Below are positions 44,184 through 53,120 of a stretch of 64,000 bases of DNA, one piece after another. Numbering within the stretch: the first letter of the stretch is position 1; the number at the start of each line of letters is the position of its first letter. The stretch spans positions 1 through 64,000 of the forward strand of contig NZ_NFIZ01000012.1 in NCBI RefSeq assembly GCF_002159625.1, read 5' to 3'. The notes beneath the pieces are model-generated. The model had not been told where the DNA came from and ran no database searches. It was given only the letters and a program-made list of their open reading frames with translations. The stretch is from Olsenella sp. An285. Lineage in GTDB: Bacteria; Actinomycetota; Coriobacteriia; Coriobacteriales; Atopobiaceae. The position numbers were made by a program, and so were the translations under genes.

Positions 44184-47156
44184 GTGGCATTTCGCAAGAG
44201 AAGATACTCCGGCGGGCAGTCCCGCGCGACCGTTGAGGCCATGGCCTCCTCGTCCTTCTCGCCCGTCGGGGAGCGCGAGCGCGGCCTCTCGAGGCGCAAC
44301 GCCGAGCTCTTCCTGCTCTTCCTGGCCGCGATCCCGGTGCTTCTGCTCTACGCGCTCTACGTGGTCAACTCCGGCGTGGCGCTCTCCGCGTCCACCCTGG
44401 CGGTCCCCCTCGGGCTCCTGGGCGCGTTCGCGGCGGCGCACGTTGCCATCCGCTTCCTCGCGCCAGCTGCCGATCCGGCCATCCTCCCCATAGTCTTTGC
44501 CCTCTCGGGCACGGGCATCACCTTCCTCACGAGGCTCGCCCCGGCGCTCGCGATCAACCAGGTGGTGTGGCTCTTCGTCTCCGTCTGCGCGATGGTGGCG
44601 GTGCTCGCCGTGGTGCGCAACCTCGACAGGCTTGCCGGCTTCAAGTACACCCTCGGGCTCGTGGGCATCGTCCTCCTGGTGCTGCCCATGCTCGTGGGCA
44701 CCGAGCGCGGCGGGTCCAAGCTCTGGGTCTACATAGGCGGCTTTGGCTTCCAGCCCGGCGAGTTCGCCAAGATCGCGCTCGTGCTCTTCCTCGCGTTCTA
44801 CCTGGCCGCCAACAGGGAGGCCCTCTCCGCCTCCATGCACCGGTTTGGCCCCTTTAGCCTGCCGCGCCTGCGCATGCTGCTCCCCCTCTTCGTGATGTGG
44901 GGCGTGAGCCTGCTCGTGGTGGTCTTCGAGACGGACCTCGGCAGCGCTCTCCTCTTCTTCACGTTCTTCCTCATCATGCTCTACGTCGCCACCGGACGAG
45001 CAAGCTACGTCGTCGTGAGCCTCCTGCTCCTGGCCGTGGGCGGAGTTGCGTGCTACGGCCTCTTCGGCCACGTCCAGACGCGCGTGAACATCTGGATCGA
45101 CCCTTGGGCCGACGCCTCGGGCGGCGGCTACCAGATCGTGCAGTCGCTCTACTCGCTCGCCGACGGCGGGCTCGTGGGAACGGGCGTCGGCAAGGGCCTC
45201 GCGACCCTTATCCCCGTGGTCGAGTCCGACTTCATCTTCTCGGCGATAGGCGAGGAGATGGGTCTTCTGGGCTCCTCCGCCATCCTGATGCTCTACCTGC
45301 TCCTGTGCGTGCGCGGCCTCGCCACCGCGGCTCGGGCCAAGTCCGACACCTCCGCCTTTGCCGCCGTGGGCCTCACGAGCGCCCTCGTGTTCCAGGCCTT
45401 CCTCATCGTGGGAGGCGTCACCAAGCTGCTGCCGCTCACGGGCGTGACCCTGCCCTTCATGAGCCAGGGCGGCACCTCGCTGCTCGCCTGCTTCATCATC
45501 GTGGGCCTGCTCCTGCGCGCTGGCGACGAGGGCACGGGGCATGGCGCCGAGATGGCAAGCGGCCTCGCGGGCGGCGAGAAGAACGTGGACCCGGTGCTCT
45601 CCCTCACGGGGAAGATCGGCTCCGCAGGCCCCCGCGCCGGCTCGGTCGTGCGCGGCAGCCACGCGCGCGGAAGGTTCTCCCTTCAGACGGCCGAGTCCGG
45701 CCTTCTGGGCCGCGTTGCGCTGGGCAAGCGCCTGACGAATCTCATCACGGTCTTCGCCGTGCTCTTTGCCGTGCTCATCGCCAACCTCACGTACGTGATG
45801 GAGGTCGACGCCCAGCGCATCAGGGACCTCCCCACCAACAACCACACCATCGCCAGGAGCGCCTACGTCCAGCGCGGCGCCATCATCACCTCCGACGGCG
45901 TCACCCTCGCGGAGAGCATCCAGCAGGCCGACGGCACCTACGCGCGCTCCTACCCCCAGGGCAGCCTCGCGCAGCACACGGTGGGCTACGTCTCCACGCA
46001 GTACGGCAGCTCCGGCGTCGAGGCCACCATGAACGACACCCTCACGGGCCATGCGGACTACTCCAACTGGAGAAGCGCGCTCTTCTCGCTCGCCGGTGTC
46101 CAGCAGGCCGGCTCGACCGTCGCCCTCACCATCAACTCCCAGATCCAGCGGGCGGCAGAGGAGGCCCTGCGCGGCTACACCGGCGCGATCGTGATCCTCG
46201 ACCCCAAGACGGGAGCGGTTCTGGCCAAGGCCTCGAGCCCCACCTACACGGTCGACGAGCTCGATACCGTCATGGCCTCCGGCTCGGGCGGCGAGCTCCT
46301 GGACCGCGCGACGCAGGCCCTCTACGCACCTGGCTCCACGTTCAAGGCGCTCACCCTCTCCGCCGCGCTCGACTCCGATACCACGGAGCTCGACCGCACT
46401 TACGACGCCAACTCCCCCATTGAGATTGGCGGCGGGGAGCTCACCAACTACGGCGGGGACTCCTACGGTGAGCTCAGCCTCGCGGATGCCTTCGCGCTCT
46501 CGTCCAACACCGCCTTTGGGCAGGTGGGCGTCGAGGTTGGCGCGAGCACGCTCGTGAGCTACGCCAACGCCTTTGGCTACGGCCGGAACGTGGGCCAGGA
46601 CTTTGCCACCATGGCGTCCCTCATGCCCTCCGCCTCCGAGATGACGGAGTGGGAGACGGCATGGGCCGCCTGCGGGCAGCCCGTGGGCCAGCACGAGAGT
46701 CCCGCCGGCCCCCAGACCACCGTCATGCAGAACGCGATGGTGGCGCAGGCGATCGCCAACGGCGGCGTGGTCATGGACCCCTACGTCGTTGACCACGTGC
46801 TCTCTCCGGAGGGCGTCGTCACCTCTACCACCCAGCCGCGCTCCCTCGGCCAGGCCATCTCCGCAGAGACCGCGGAGCAGGTGAAGGGCGCCATGCTCGA
46901 CGTTGTCGACCACGGGACCGGCGTCGCCGCCCAGGTCTACGGGGTCCAGGTGGCCGGCAAGACCGGCACGGCCGAGGTCGAGAACGGAAACGTCAACTCG
47001 CTCTTCATCGGCTTTGCCCCCTACGACAACCCGACCCTCGTGGTCTCCGTCTGCGTTGAGGGCAACGGGACCGACGTCGAGGGCCTGGCGGCATCGCTGG
47101 CAGGACAGGCGCTCAGCCGGGCGCTTGCCGTCCAGACGGCAGGAGCCGGCGGATGA
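44184..47156 (+). CDS. SEDS glycosyltransferase fused to class B penicillin-binding protein
   Basis: 990 residues in one frame, GTG at 44184. Residues about 38-445 form a RodA/FtsW (SEDS) domain with about ten helices, the probable catalytic Asp251 (FETDLGS), the block [11 protein letters not shown], and [10 protein letters not shown] roughly 65-residue linker and another helix (about 517-540) lead into a class B PBP. Its transpeptidase motifs are S718TFK721, S773SN775 and K926TGT929. Normally rodA and pbpA are separate neighbouring genes in this actinobacterial cluster. The fusion places polymerase and crosslinker in a 1:1 chain. The upstream phosphatase and FHA genes and the downstream PASTA kinase imply phospho-control. 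Confidence 0.95.
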   Translation: MAFRKRRYSGGQSRATVEAMASSSFSPVGERERGLSRRNAELFLLFLAAIPVLLLYALYVVNSGVALSASTLAVPLGLLGAFAAAHVAIRFLAPAADPAILPIVFALSGTGITFLTRLAPALAINQVVWLFVSVCAMVAVLAVVRNLDRLAGFKYTLGLVGIVLLVLPMLVGTERGGSKLWVYIGGFGFQPGEFAKIALVLFLAFYLAANREALSASMHRFGPFSLPRLRMLLPLFVMWGVSLLVVVFETDLGSALLFFTFFLIMLYVATGRASYVVVSLLLLAVGGVACYGLFGHVQTRVNIWIDPWADASGGGYQIVQSLYSLADGGLVGTGVGKGLATLIPVVESDFIFSAIGEEMGLLGSSAILMLYLLLCVRGLATAARAKSDTSAFAAVGLTSALVFQAFLIVGGVTKLLPLTGVTLPFMSQGGTSLLACFIIVGLLLRAGDEGTGHGAEMASGLAGGEKNVDPVLSLTGKIGSAGPRAGSVVRGSHARGRFSLQTAESGLLGRVALGKRLTNLITVFAVLFAVLIANLTYVMEVDAQRIRDLPTNNHTIARSAYVQRGAIITSDGVTLAESIQQADGTYARSYPQGSLAQHTVGYVSTQYGSSGVEATMNDTLTGHADYSNWRSALFSLAGVQQAGSTVALTINSQIQRAAEEALRGYTGAIVILDPKTGAVLAKASSPTYTVDELDTVMASGSGGELLDRATQALYAPGSTFKALTLSAALDSDTTELDRTYDANSPIEIGGGELTNYGGDSYGELSLADAFALSSNTAFGQVGVEVGASTLVSYANAFGYGRNVGQDFATMASLMPSASEMTEWETAWAACGQPVGQHESPAGPQTTVMQNAMVAQAIANGGVVMDPYVVDHVLSPEGVVTSTTQPRSLGQAISAETAEQVKGAMLDVVDHGTGVAAQVYGVQVAGKTGTAEVENGNVNSLFIGFAPYDNPTLVVSVCVEGNGTDVEGLAASLAGQALSRALAVQTAGAGG

Positions 47157-47265
47157 CGGGGCACGGGATTCAGGACGCGCGAGCTAGAGGGGCTCGCGGC
47201 GCGGCGCGAGGCGCCATCAGACGTACGACACGCGGCCGGGCCGCGAGCGGGGATAGGAGAGAGCA

Positions 47266-49362
47266 ATGCCAGGGATGATTCTCGGCGGGCGCTACCAGGT
47301 TCAGGACAAGATCGGAACGGGCGGCATGGCCACCGTGTTCCGTGGTCTTGACGAGGTGCTCGGCCGGACCGTCGCCATCAAGACGATGCTGCCGCAGTAT
47401 GCGAGCGACCCATCCTTCGCCGCGCGCTTCAAGCAGGAGGCACAGGCTGCCGCAGCCCTCCAGAGCCCCTACATCGTGAGCGTCTACGACTGGGGCAAGG
47501 ACGCGGACACCTACTACATCGTCATGGAGTACCTGCGCGGCACCGACCTCAAGAGCGGCATCCGCAAGCACGGCGCGCTCGACTGCAAGAAGGTCGCGCA
47601 GATCGGCTCGCAGATCGCGCAGGCGCTCTCCGTGGCCCACAAGCACGACATCATCCACCGCGACATCAAGCCGCAGAACATCATGGTGCAGCCCGACGGC
47701 AACATCAAGGTGATGGACTTCGGCATCGCGCGCGCCAAGAACAGCCACCTCACCCAGGACAACTCCGTCCTGGGCACGGCGCACTACGTCTCGCCCGAGC
47801 AGACGCAGGGCAAGGCGCTCGGCCCCACCACGGACATCTACTCCCTCGGCATCGTGATGTACGAGGCCGCCACGGGGCAGGTCCCCTTCCAAGGCGACGA
47901 CGCCATCTCCGTGGCCCTCAAGCAGGTGAACGAGCAGCCCAAGCCGCCGAGCCAACTCAACCCCGCGGTCGACCCGGCGCTCGAGGCCATCATCCTCAAG
48001 TGCATGCAGAAGAGCCCGGCAGACCGCTTCCAGACGGCAGACGAGCTTCACCGTACCCTGAGGGACTACCTCGCCGGGCGCGTGCAGGCCGTCAACAACG
48101 CCACGGCCCTGCTGCCCACCAACAAGATAGAGAGCGGCACCGGCGTCCAGCCCGTGAAGGGCGGCACCGCCTCCATGCCCCGGGTCGAGCGCACCAACCG
48201 CTATCGCCCGCAGAGCGCCACGGAGCAGGCGGCGGAGATGGAGGCGGAGCGCGAGCGAAAGCACCGTCGCAACGTCATCCTTGGCGCCATCGGGGCGGTG
48301 GCGCTCATCGCCGCGATCGTGTTTGCCGCCTTCTCCGCCTTTGGCTCCAGCGCGGCAGAGAAGGCCGTACCCAGCCTCGTGGGCATGATGCAGGATGACG
48401 CCATAGCCACCATCCGCGAGGAGGGATTCGAGGTGGGCACCGTCGACCCCGTGGCGAGTGACCGTCCCGAGGGCGAGGTCATCGACCAGTCCCCCTCCGC
48501 CACGAGCATGAGGCCCGAGGGCACGAGGATCAACCTCATCGTCTCCAAGGGCGCTGAGACCGCAACGGAGGTCGAGGTCCCCGACCTCAAGAACCTCTCG
48601 CCCGAAGATGCCGAGGCGCGGCTCCTGGAGCGTCAGCTCATCCCCCAGAAGGGCGAGGACCAGGCGAGCGACGAGGTGGAGGCCGGCAAGGTCTGCGGCC
48701 AGGACACCGCCGCCGGCGAGAAGGTCGAGGCGGGCACCACCATCACCTACCACGTCTCCACCGGCGCCGACGCCGTGGCCGTGCCCGACGTCATCGGCGA
48801 TGACCAGAACACCGCGCGCGACCGCCTCTCCAACGGCGACGGCCAGTTCGTCGTCACCGTTGAGCACGAGTACTCGAGCTCCGTTGCCGAGGGCCGCGTC
48901 TGCCGCGTGGAGCCCGGGGTGGGCACGACCCTCGAGAAGGGCTCTGCGGTCACCATCTACGTCTCCGACGGACCCCAGCCCGTCCAGCAGGTCACGGTGT
49001 ACGACGTCAGAAATTGGCCATATGCCGACGCCAAGGCCACGCTCGAGCTCTACGGATTCAAGGTGACCCTTGGGTCCGGCCCCGCCGACGGCGTTGTGAC
49101 CTATCAGTCGGTCTCCGGCTCCGCCCCGTACGGCTCCGAGATCGTGCTTACCACCGAGCCCAGCCACTCCGGCGGCGGCACGGACTACGGCAACGGCGGC
49201 AGCGGCACAGGCACCGGCACGGGTACGGGAACGAATACTGGAGATTCCGGAAACGGCGGGCAGACCGGCAACGAGGGCACCGGTGAGACCACCGGCGACA
49301 ACGGCTCGAGCCAGACCGGTAGCGGCGCCTCGACCGCCGGGAACGGCGCCTACACCAACTAG
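47266..49362 (+). CDS. pknB: PASTA-domain Ser/Thr kinase (PknB/PrkC type)
   Basis: 698 residues. Kinase domain 8-270 with GTGGMATVFRG, Lys39, HRD (131-133) IKPQN, DFG at 151-153, GTAHYVSPEQ. TM helix about 336-360. Four PASTA repeats follow: about 365-428, 435-499, 503-568 and 572-632. The tail at 633-698 is Gly/Thr/Asn-rich with GTGTGTGTGT. PASTA domains bind muropeptides or lipid II. The ATG at 47266 follows AGGAGA. The gap of 109 bases from the SEDS-PBP gene is the largest in the run and contains GC-rich palindromic sequence but no clear promoter. Confidence 0.97.
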   Translation: MPGMILGGRYQVQDKIGTGGMATVFRGLDEVLGRTVAIKTMLPQYASDPSFAARFKQEAQAAAALQSPYIVSVYDWGKDADTYYIVMEYLRGTDLKSGIRKHGALDCKKVAQIGSQIAQALSVAHKHDIIHRDIKPQNIMVQPDGNIKVMDFGIARAKNSHLTQDNSVLGTAHYVSPEQTQGKALGPTTDIYSLGIVMYEAATGQVPFQGDDAISVALKQVNEQPKPPSQLNPAVDPALEAIILKCMQKSPADRFQTADELHRTLRDYLAGRVQAVNNATALLPTNKIESGTGVQPVKGGTASMPRVERTNRYRPQSATEQAAEMEAERERKHRRNVILGAIGAVALIAAIVFAAFSAFGSSAAEKAVPSLVGMMQDDAIATIREEGFEVGTVDPVASDRPEGEVIDQSPSATSMRPEGTRINLIVSKGAETATEVEVPDLKNLSPEDAEARLLERQLIPQKGEDQASDEVEAGKVCGQDTAAGEKVEAGTTITYHVSTGADAVAVPDVIGDDQNTARDRLSNGDGQFVVTVEHEYSSSVAEGRVCRVEPGVGTTLEKGSAVTIYVSDGPQPVQQVTVYDVRNWPYADAKATLELYGFKVTLGSGPADGVVTYQSVSGSAPYGSEIVLTTEPSHSGGGTDYGNGGSGTGTGTGTGTNTGDSGNGGQTGNEGTGETTGDNGSSQTGSGASTAGNGAYTN

Positions 49363-49386
49363 CTCAGCCTGAGACACTCAGACCAT

Positions 49387-49421
49387 GCGACCCGCGCGGG
49401 CACGTCGCCCGCGCGGGTCGC
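49387..49421 (+). terminator. Hairpin terminator of the kinase/FHA/SEDS-PBP operon
   Basis: 15-bp perfect stem GCGACCCGCGCGGGC with GCCCGCGCGGGTCGC around ACGTC, followed by TCATTAT (short T content). About 25 bases after the pknB stop. Confidence 0.7.
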
Positions 49422-49608
49422 TCATTATCTCGAGGGTCACCCCGTCTCAAGAATCGCTCCGTCTCAAGGAGTGCGGCTTCCCCCGCACTCTTGGCGAGCA
49501 CTTGCGGACGTCTTCCGAGAGACCGCCCGCACTTGATGGGCATAACGCGCCATCATGCCCGCACTTCTCGGCCGCACTCATAGGTGCGGCCCCTCCCAGG
49601 CTTTGGCG
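49422..49608. other. Intergenic region with CCGCACTC boxes
   Basis: No gene seen. Boxes are GAGTGCGG at about 49470 with CCGCACTC at about 49483 (a hairpin), GCCCGCACTT at about 49524 and 49557, and GCCGCACTCATAGGTGCGGC near 49571. Two direct copies of CCGTCTCAAG lie near 49443 and 49460. The boxes match those at 32270-32440. Confidence 0.5.
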
Positions 49609-49666
49609 TGACAGATTGCTCAGGTCAAACTGTCAATCTTGACAGTTTGACCTGAGCAATCTGTCA
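49609..49666. repeat. Perfect 28-bp-arm palindrome, TGACAGTTTG family
   Basis: Arms 49609-49636 and 49639-49666 are exact complements around TC. Each arm is itself nearly palindromic (TGACAGATTG, CTCAGGT, CAAACTGTCA), the unit seen singly at 27353-27379. The whole is therefore two units head to head. Confidence 0.85.
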
Positions 49667-49677
49667 ACCCAACAGAA

Positions 49678-49720
49678 AGCGGGTCATCGGGGGAGACAAG
49701 CCCGATGACCCGCTGTTTTT
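49678..49720. terminator. Bidirectional terminator beside tRNA-Arg(CCT)
   Basis: 14-bp stem AGCGGGTCATCGGG with CCCGATGACCCGCT. Plus-strand GTTTTT follows; on the minus strand TTTCTGTT follows. It lies immediately 3' of the minus-strand tRNA. Confidence 0.85.
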
Positions 49721-49721
49721 C

Positions 49722-49797
49722 TGGTGCCCCCGGGCCGATTCGAACGGCCGACACCCGCTTTAGGAGAGCGGTGCTCTATCCCCTGAGCTACGAAGGC
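49722..49797 (-). tRNA. tRNA-Arg (anticodon CCT)
   Basis: 76 nt with encoded CCA. Acceptor GCCTTCG with CGGGGGC (two G-U pairs); anticodon stem CCGCT/AGCGG with loop CTCCTAA; T-arm CGGCCGTTCGAATCGGCCC. Confidence 0.95.
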
Positions 49798-49807
49798 GTG
49801 AAACCAC

Positions 49808-49835
49808 ATTCTAGCACCACAGGGGTGCCCGGCAA
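49808..49835 (-). promoter_or_regulatory. Promoter of tRNA-Arg(CCT)
   Basis: Minus-strand -35 TTGCCG (49835-49830), 16-base spacer, -10 TAGAAT (49813-49808). The -35 falls close to the stop of the upstream membrane-protein gene. Confidence 0.7.
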
Positions 49836-49839
49836 AACC

Positions 49840-50487
49840 CTACTTCTTCTCGTTCTTCTCGGTACCCTTGCCCTTCTTGGCGAGCTCGCCGGCACGGGCG
49901 TCCTCGAGGAGCTGCGCGAGCTTCTTGTCGGACAGGCCGCGCACGCGAGCCTCGGCCTCCTTGCGGAAGGGGCGACGCTTGGCAAGGTCGTAGATGAACG
50001 AGGCAATGATGAAGGCATAGGCCAGGACGAGCGAGGCCACGGAGACGAGGCCCTGCCAGGTGGAGACGTCCATCGTCTGGCCGAACATGCCAGCGCACAC
50101 GAGCGAGATCACGGCAAGGAGCATGCCCACGCCAAGGAGGCCCCAGAAGAACTTCTCGGTCTTGCGGTAGCCGGGGATGCTGCGCATCATGATGTCGTAG
50201 GCGCGGTTGCGAAGGTCCTGCTCCTCGCGCTCGCGACGCTTGCGCTCCTTCTTCTCCTCCTTGGTCTCGACCGTGTTGCCGAAGGCGTCCTTCTGCTTGG
50301 TCTTACCAGCGGTCCTCACGGAGGAGCCCGCCTCGCGGGCAGGCTTGGCCTTGGCGGTGGAGCTCCTCACGAAGCCCTTCTTCTCCTCCTCGCCGGCCCC
50401 GATGGCCTCGGCCTCCTTCTTGGGGCGGCCGACGACGTTGCCCTCGGCCTCGCGTCGGGCCCCCTCGATGGTGTCTCGCAGTGACAT
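49840..50487 (-). CDS. Membrane protein of unknown function, charged N-terminal domain
   Basis: 215 residues. Residues 1-95 are Lys/Glu/Arg-rich and likely disordered to coiled coil (TKEEKKERKRREREEQDLRNRAYD). Two transmembrane helices follow at about 113-133 and 143-165, then a charged C-terminus (LSDKKLAQLLEDARAGELAKKGKGTEKNEKK). No family is recognised. It starts nine bases after the purC stop, so it is probably co-transcribed; no link to purine synthesis is apparent. Confidence 0.75.
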   Translation of the reverse strand: MSLRDTIEGARREAEGNVVGRPKKEAEAIGAGEEEKKGFVRSSTAKAKPAREAGSSVRTAGKTKQKDAFGNTVETKEEKKERKRREREEQDLRNRAYDIMMRSIPGYRKTEKFFWGLLGVGMLLAVISLVCAGMFGQTMDVSTWQGLVSVASLVLAYAFIIASFIYDLAKRRPFRKEAEARVRGLSDKKLAQLLEDARAGELAKKGKGTEKNEKK

Positions 50488-50496
50488 CTCTCTCCC

Positions 50497-51378
50497 TTAC
50501 GCGCGCACGGGCTTGAACTCGGTGCCGGTGATGATCTGGAACGCCTCCTGGTAGCGCTTGGAGGTTCCCTCGATGACCTCGGCGGGGATGCGGGGCGGCT
50601 CGCCCGTCATGTCCCAGTTGGCGCGCAGCCAGTCGCGCACGTACTGCTTGTCGTAGCTCGGCTGAACCTTGCCCTCCTCGTAGGAGTCGGCCGGCCAGAA
50701 GCGGCTGGAGTCGGGCGTGAGGCACTCGTCGATGAGCGTGAGCTTGCCGTCGATGAAGCCGAACTCGAACTTGGTGTCCGCGATGATGATGCCGCGGGTG
50801 GCGGCGTAGTCGGCCGCGGCCTTGTAGATGGCGAGGGAGGCGTCGCGAAGCTGCTCGGCAACGTCCGTGCCCACGATCTCGCAGCAGCGCTCGAAGGAGA
50901 TGTTCTCGTCGTGGTCGCCGATCTCGGCCTTGGTGGACGGGGTGAAGAGGGGCTCGGGAAGCTTGGATGCCTCGGTGAGGCCGTCCGGGAGCTTGATGCC
51001 GCAGACGGTGCCGTCCTGGTCGTAGGTCTTCTTGCCGGAGCCGGTGAGATAGCCGCGGACGATGCACTCGATGGGCACGGTCTGGGCCTTCTTCACGAGC
51101 ATGGAGCGGCCGGCGAGGTAGTCGGCGTAGGGCTTGAACTCCTCGGGGAGGTCCGCCACGTCGCAGCTGATCATGTGGTTGGGAACGAGGTCGGCAAAGC
51201 GCTCGAACCAGAACGCAGAGATGCGCGTGAGGATCTCGCCCTTGTGGGGAATCTCGTCGGGAAGAATGAAGTCATAGGCGCTGATGCGGTCGGACGCCAC
51301 CATGAGGAGGCTGTCACCGCAGTCGTAGATGTCGCGAACCTTGCCCTGCGAGTCCGGACGGAGCTCCATCTCAGCCAT
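50497..51378 (-). CDS. purC: SAICAR synthase (phosphoribosylaminoimidazole-succinocarboxamide synthase)
   Basis: Joins aspartate to CAIR in purine synthesis. 293 residues, the longer eukaryote/actinobacteria-like form. GKVRDIYDCGDSLLMVASDRISAYDFILPDEIPHKGEILTRIS, VECIVRGYLTGSGKKTY (here IECIVRGY), IADTKFEFGFIDGKLTLIDECLTPDSSRFWP and SYDKQYVRDWL. The ATG at 51378 (MAEMELRPDS) has AAGGTGG upstream. A minus-strand TATACT near 51425 and flanking inverted repeats suggest a regulated promoter. Confidence 0.97.
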   Translation of the reverse strand: MAEMELRPDSQGKVRDIYDCGDSLLMVASDRISAYDFILPDEIPHKGEILTRISAFWFERFADLVPNHMISCDVADLPEEFKPYADYLAGRSMLVKKAQTVPIECIVRGYLTGSGKKTYDQDGTVCGIKLPDGLTEASKLPEPLFTPSTKAEIGDHDENISFERCCEIVGTDVAEQLRDASLAIYKAAADYAATRGIIIADTKFEFGFIDGKLTLIDECLTPDSSRFWPADSYEEGKVQPSYDKQYVRDWLRANWDMTGEPPRIPAEVIEGTSKRYQEAFQIITGTEFKPVRA

Positions 51379-51403
51379 AACCGGTCCACCTTTCGTCGTT
51401 GTA

Positions 51404-51453
51404 CTTACAACCCACCAGTATACGACAGCCCGCCGCCCCAAAATGGTTGTAAG
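51404..51453 (-). promoter_or_regulatory. purC promoter flanked by inverted CTTACAACC/GGTTGTAAG
   Basis: CTTACAACC (51404-51412) and GGTTGTAAG (51445-51453) flank a minus-strand TATACT -10 (about 51421-51416). Nine-base arms 41 bp apart resemble a repressor operator pair. No match to the Bacillus PurBox is seen. Confidence 0.4.
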
Positions 51454-51516
51454 CAGAACCCGGCCGCGCCGTCACGCTGCGCGCGGACCCGAAGGCGACA
51501 CGAGCCCCGGCGGCAC

Positions 51517-51574
51517 GTTCTTCTCGCCGCGAGTTCTTTGCGCAGCAAAGCTGTTTGAGCACGGCGAGAAGAAC
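51517..51574 (-). terminator. Hairpin after the histidine kinase gene
   Basis: GTTCTTCTCGCCG (51517-51529) and CGGCGAGAAGAAC (51562-51574) pair as a 13-bp stem. The 32-base loop has its own CTTTGC/GCAAAG hairpin. It lies 22 bases past the kinase stop, with no T-run. The arms are copies of the recurrent GTTCTTCTCG motif. Confidence 0.4.
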
Positions 51575-51596
51575 CGTCGGCTCGCGGCCAGAGCGC

Positions 51597-53111
51597 CTAC
51601 TTGTCCTGCGACTTGCGTGCCTGCCGCTGGGGAATGCGCAGCGTGAAGGTGGTGCCGCGGCCAAGCTCGGACTCCACGAGGATGGTGCCGTTGTGGCGGT
51701 CGATGATCTCTTTGGTGATGGCCAGGCCCACGCCCAGGCCCCCGGAGACGCGCTCGCGGCTCACGTCGGAGCGCCAGAAGCGCGAGAAGGTCTGCGGGAT
51801 GTCCTCCTTGGCGATGCCGATGCCGGTGTCCTGGACCGAGACGAGCACGTCCGAGCGGTCCTGCCGCAGGGAGACCTTCACCCAGCCGTCCTCGTTGGTG
51901 TAGCGCATCGCGTTGCTCATGAGGTTGACCACGGCCTCGCGGATGAGGTCGGGATCGACGTCGGCATAGAGCTCACCATGGGGGGTCTCGTCCACGAAGC
52001 GCAGGTGCAGGCCCTTCTCGTGGAAGAGCTGGTGCTGGGAGGAGACGAGCGTCTTCACGAGGTAGACCATGTCCGTGTGCTCGCACTTGAGCTCGGTGGT
52101 ACCGTTCTCCAGGCGGGAGAGCTTGAGCATGGCGTCGATGAGGCGGGAGAGGCGGCGCACCTCGACGGCCACGACCTCGAGGTGCTCGTCATCTGCGGGC
52201 AGGACGCCGTCCTGCATGGCCTCGACCGTGGCCTGCATGGCCATGAGCGGGGTACGCAGCTCGTGCGCCACGTCACCCGTGAGGCGGTGCTCGAGCTTGA
52301 TGTCGCGCTCGATCGTGGTGGCCATGTCGTCGAAGGTCTCGCCGAGCTGGCCGATCTCGTCCTCGCCCGTCACGCCCGTGCGGGCGGTGAGGTCACCGTT
52401 TCTGATCTGCTTGGCCGTGGAGGTGATGCGCTGGATCGGCTCTGCCATCCAGCGGGAGACGAAGTAGCCTATCACGCAGGCGAGGATCGCCGCGATTGCC
52501 GCCGCGGTGACGATGGCGCCGTACGAGTTGGAGCGAAACGACGCGTCCGTCTTGGTGAGCAGCGCCTCGGAGCCAAAGGCCCACATGCGCACGCTGCCCA
52601 CGACGCTTCCGTCGCGGGCGAGGATGGGCGAGGCGACGAGGTCCTCCGCCGCGGTGGGCGGGGACGACGAGGTGGGGCCGCCGACGGTTCCGTCGGACCT
52701 CCCCGGGCGCGCCCAGGTGTCGTCATAGAGGACCTTGCCGTCGGCGTCCAGAACCTGGACCACAATGTCCGAGGAGATAGAGGACGTGGCAGCAGCGGCG
52801 GAGTCAGCGGCCTCGTCGAGGTCCCCCGTCACCGCATAGGCGTCCGAGATGTTGGCAGCGGTCGAGTCCGCGATGGACTGCATGTTTTGCCGCGTGTAGG
52901 CCATGAACTGGCCCTCCCACACCACGGCGAGAACGACGGCGAGCACCGCCGCCGTCATGATGGCGGTGAGCGCGCAGACGAGCGTGAGGCTCGTGGAGAA
53001 CGGGCGGCCCCCCTTGGGGACGGGCCGGATGGTGTTCCACGAGCCGCGAGAGGACGACCCTTCCGAGCCGCCCTCCTCGGCGCTCTTTCCTATGACGAAG
53101 CGCGCCGACAC
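51597..53111 (-). CDS. Two-component sensor histidine kinase (HAMP, HisKA)
   Basis: 504 residues. TM helices about 40-65 and 198-219 flank an extracellular domain of about 130 residues. HAMP at 220-272; HisKA with His283 in GDVAHELRTPL; ATPase motifs NLMSNAMRYTNED, VQDTGIGIAKED and GGLGVGLAITKEII. An N-terminal 38-residue cytoplasmic tail is Ser/Gly-rich. A GTG at 53111, nine bases after the response-regulator stop, is chosen, though its ribosome site is weak. The signal and regulon are unknown. Confidence 0.92.
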   Translation of the reverse strand: MSARFVIGKSAEEGGSEGSSSRGSWNTIRPVPKGGRPFSTSLTLVCALTAIMTAAVLAVVLAVVWEGQFMAYTRQNMQSIADSTAANISDAYAVTGDLDEAADSAAAATSSISSDIVVQVLDADGKVLYDDTWARPGRSDGTVGGPTSSSPPTAAEDLVASPILARDGSVVGSVRMWAFGSEALLTKTDASFRSNSYGAIVTAAAIAAILACVIGYFVSRWMAEPIQRITSTAKQIRNGDLTARTGVTGEDEIGQLGETFDDMATTIERDIKLEHRLTGDVAHELRTPLMAMQATVEAMQDGVLPADDEHLEVVAVEVRRLSRLIDAMLKLSRLENGTTELKCEHTDMVYLVKTLVSSQHQLFHEKGLHLRFVDETPHGELYADVDPDLIREAVVNLMSNAMRYTNEDGWVKVSLRQDRSDVLVSVQDTGIGIAKEDIPQTFSRFWRSDVSRERVSGGLGVGLAITKEIIDRHNGTILVESELGRGTTFTLRIPQRQARKSQDK

Positions 53112-53120
53112 GCGAGGCGC

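Noticed and set aside
43983-46913. Long minus-strand open frame opposite the phosphatase and SEDS-PBP genes
   Set aside because: Same compositional shadow effect; the plus strand carries all catalytic motifs and overlapping starts typical of an operon.
49470-49592. CRISPR-like array from repeated CCGCACTC boxes
   Set aside because: Boxes are only 8-10 bases, irregularly spaced and partly inverted; no uniform repeat-spacer pattern or cas genes.
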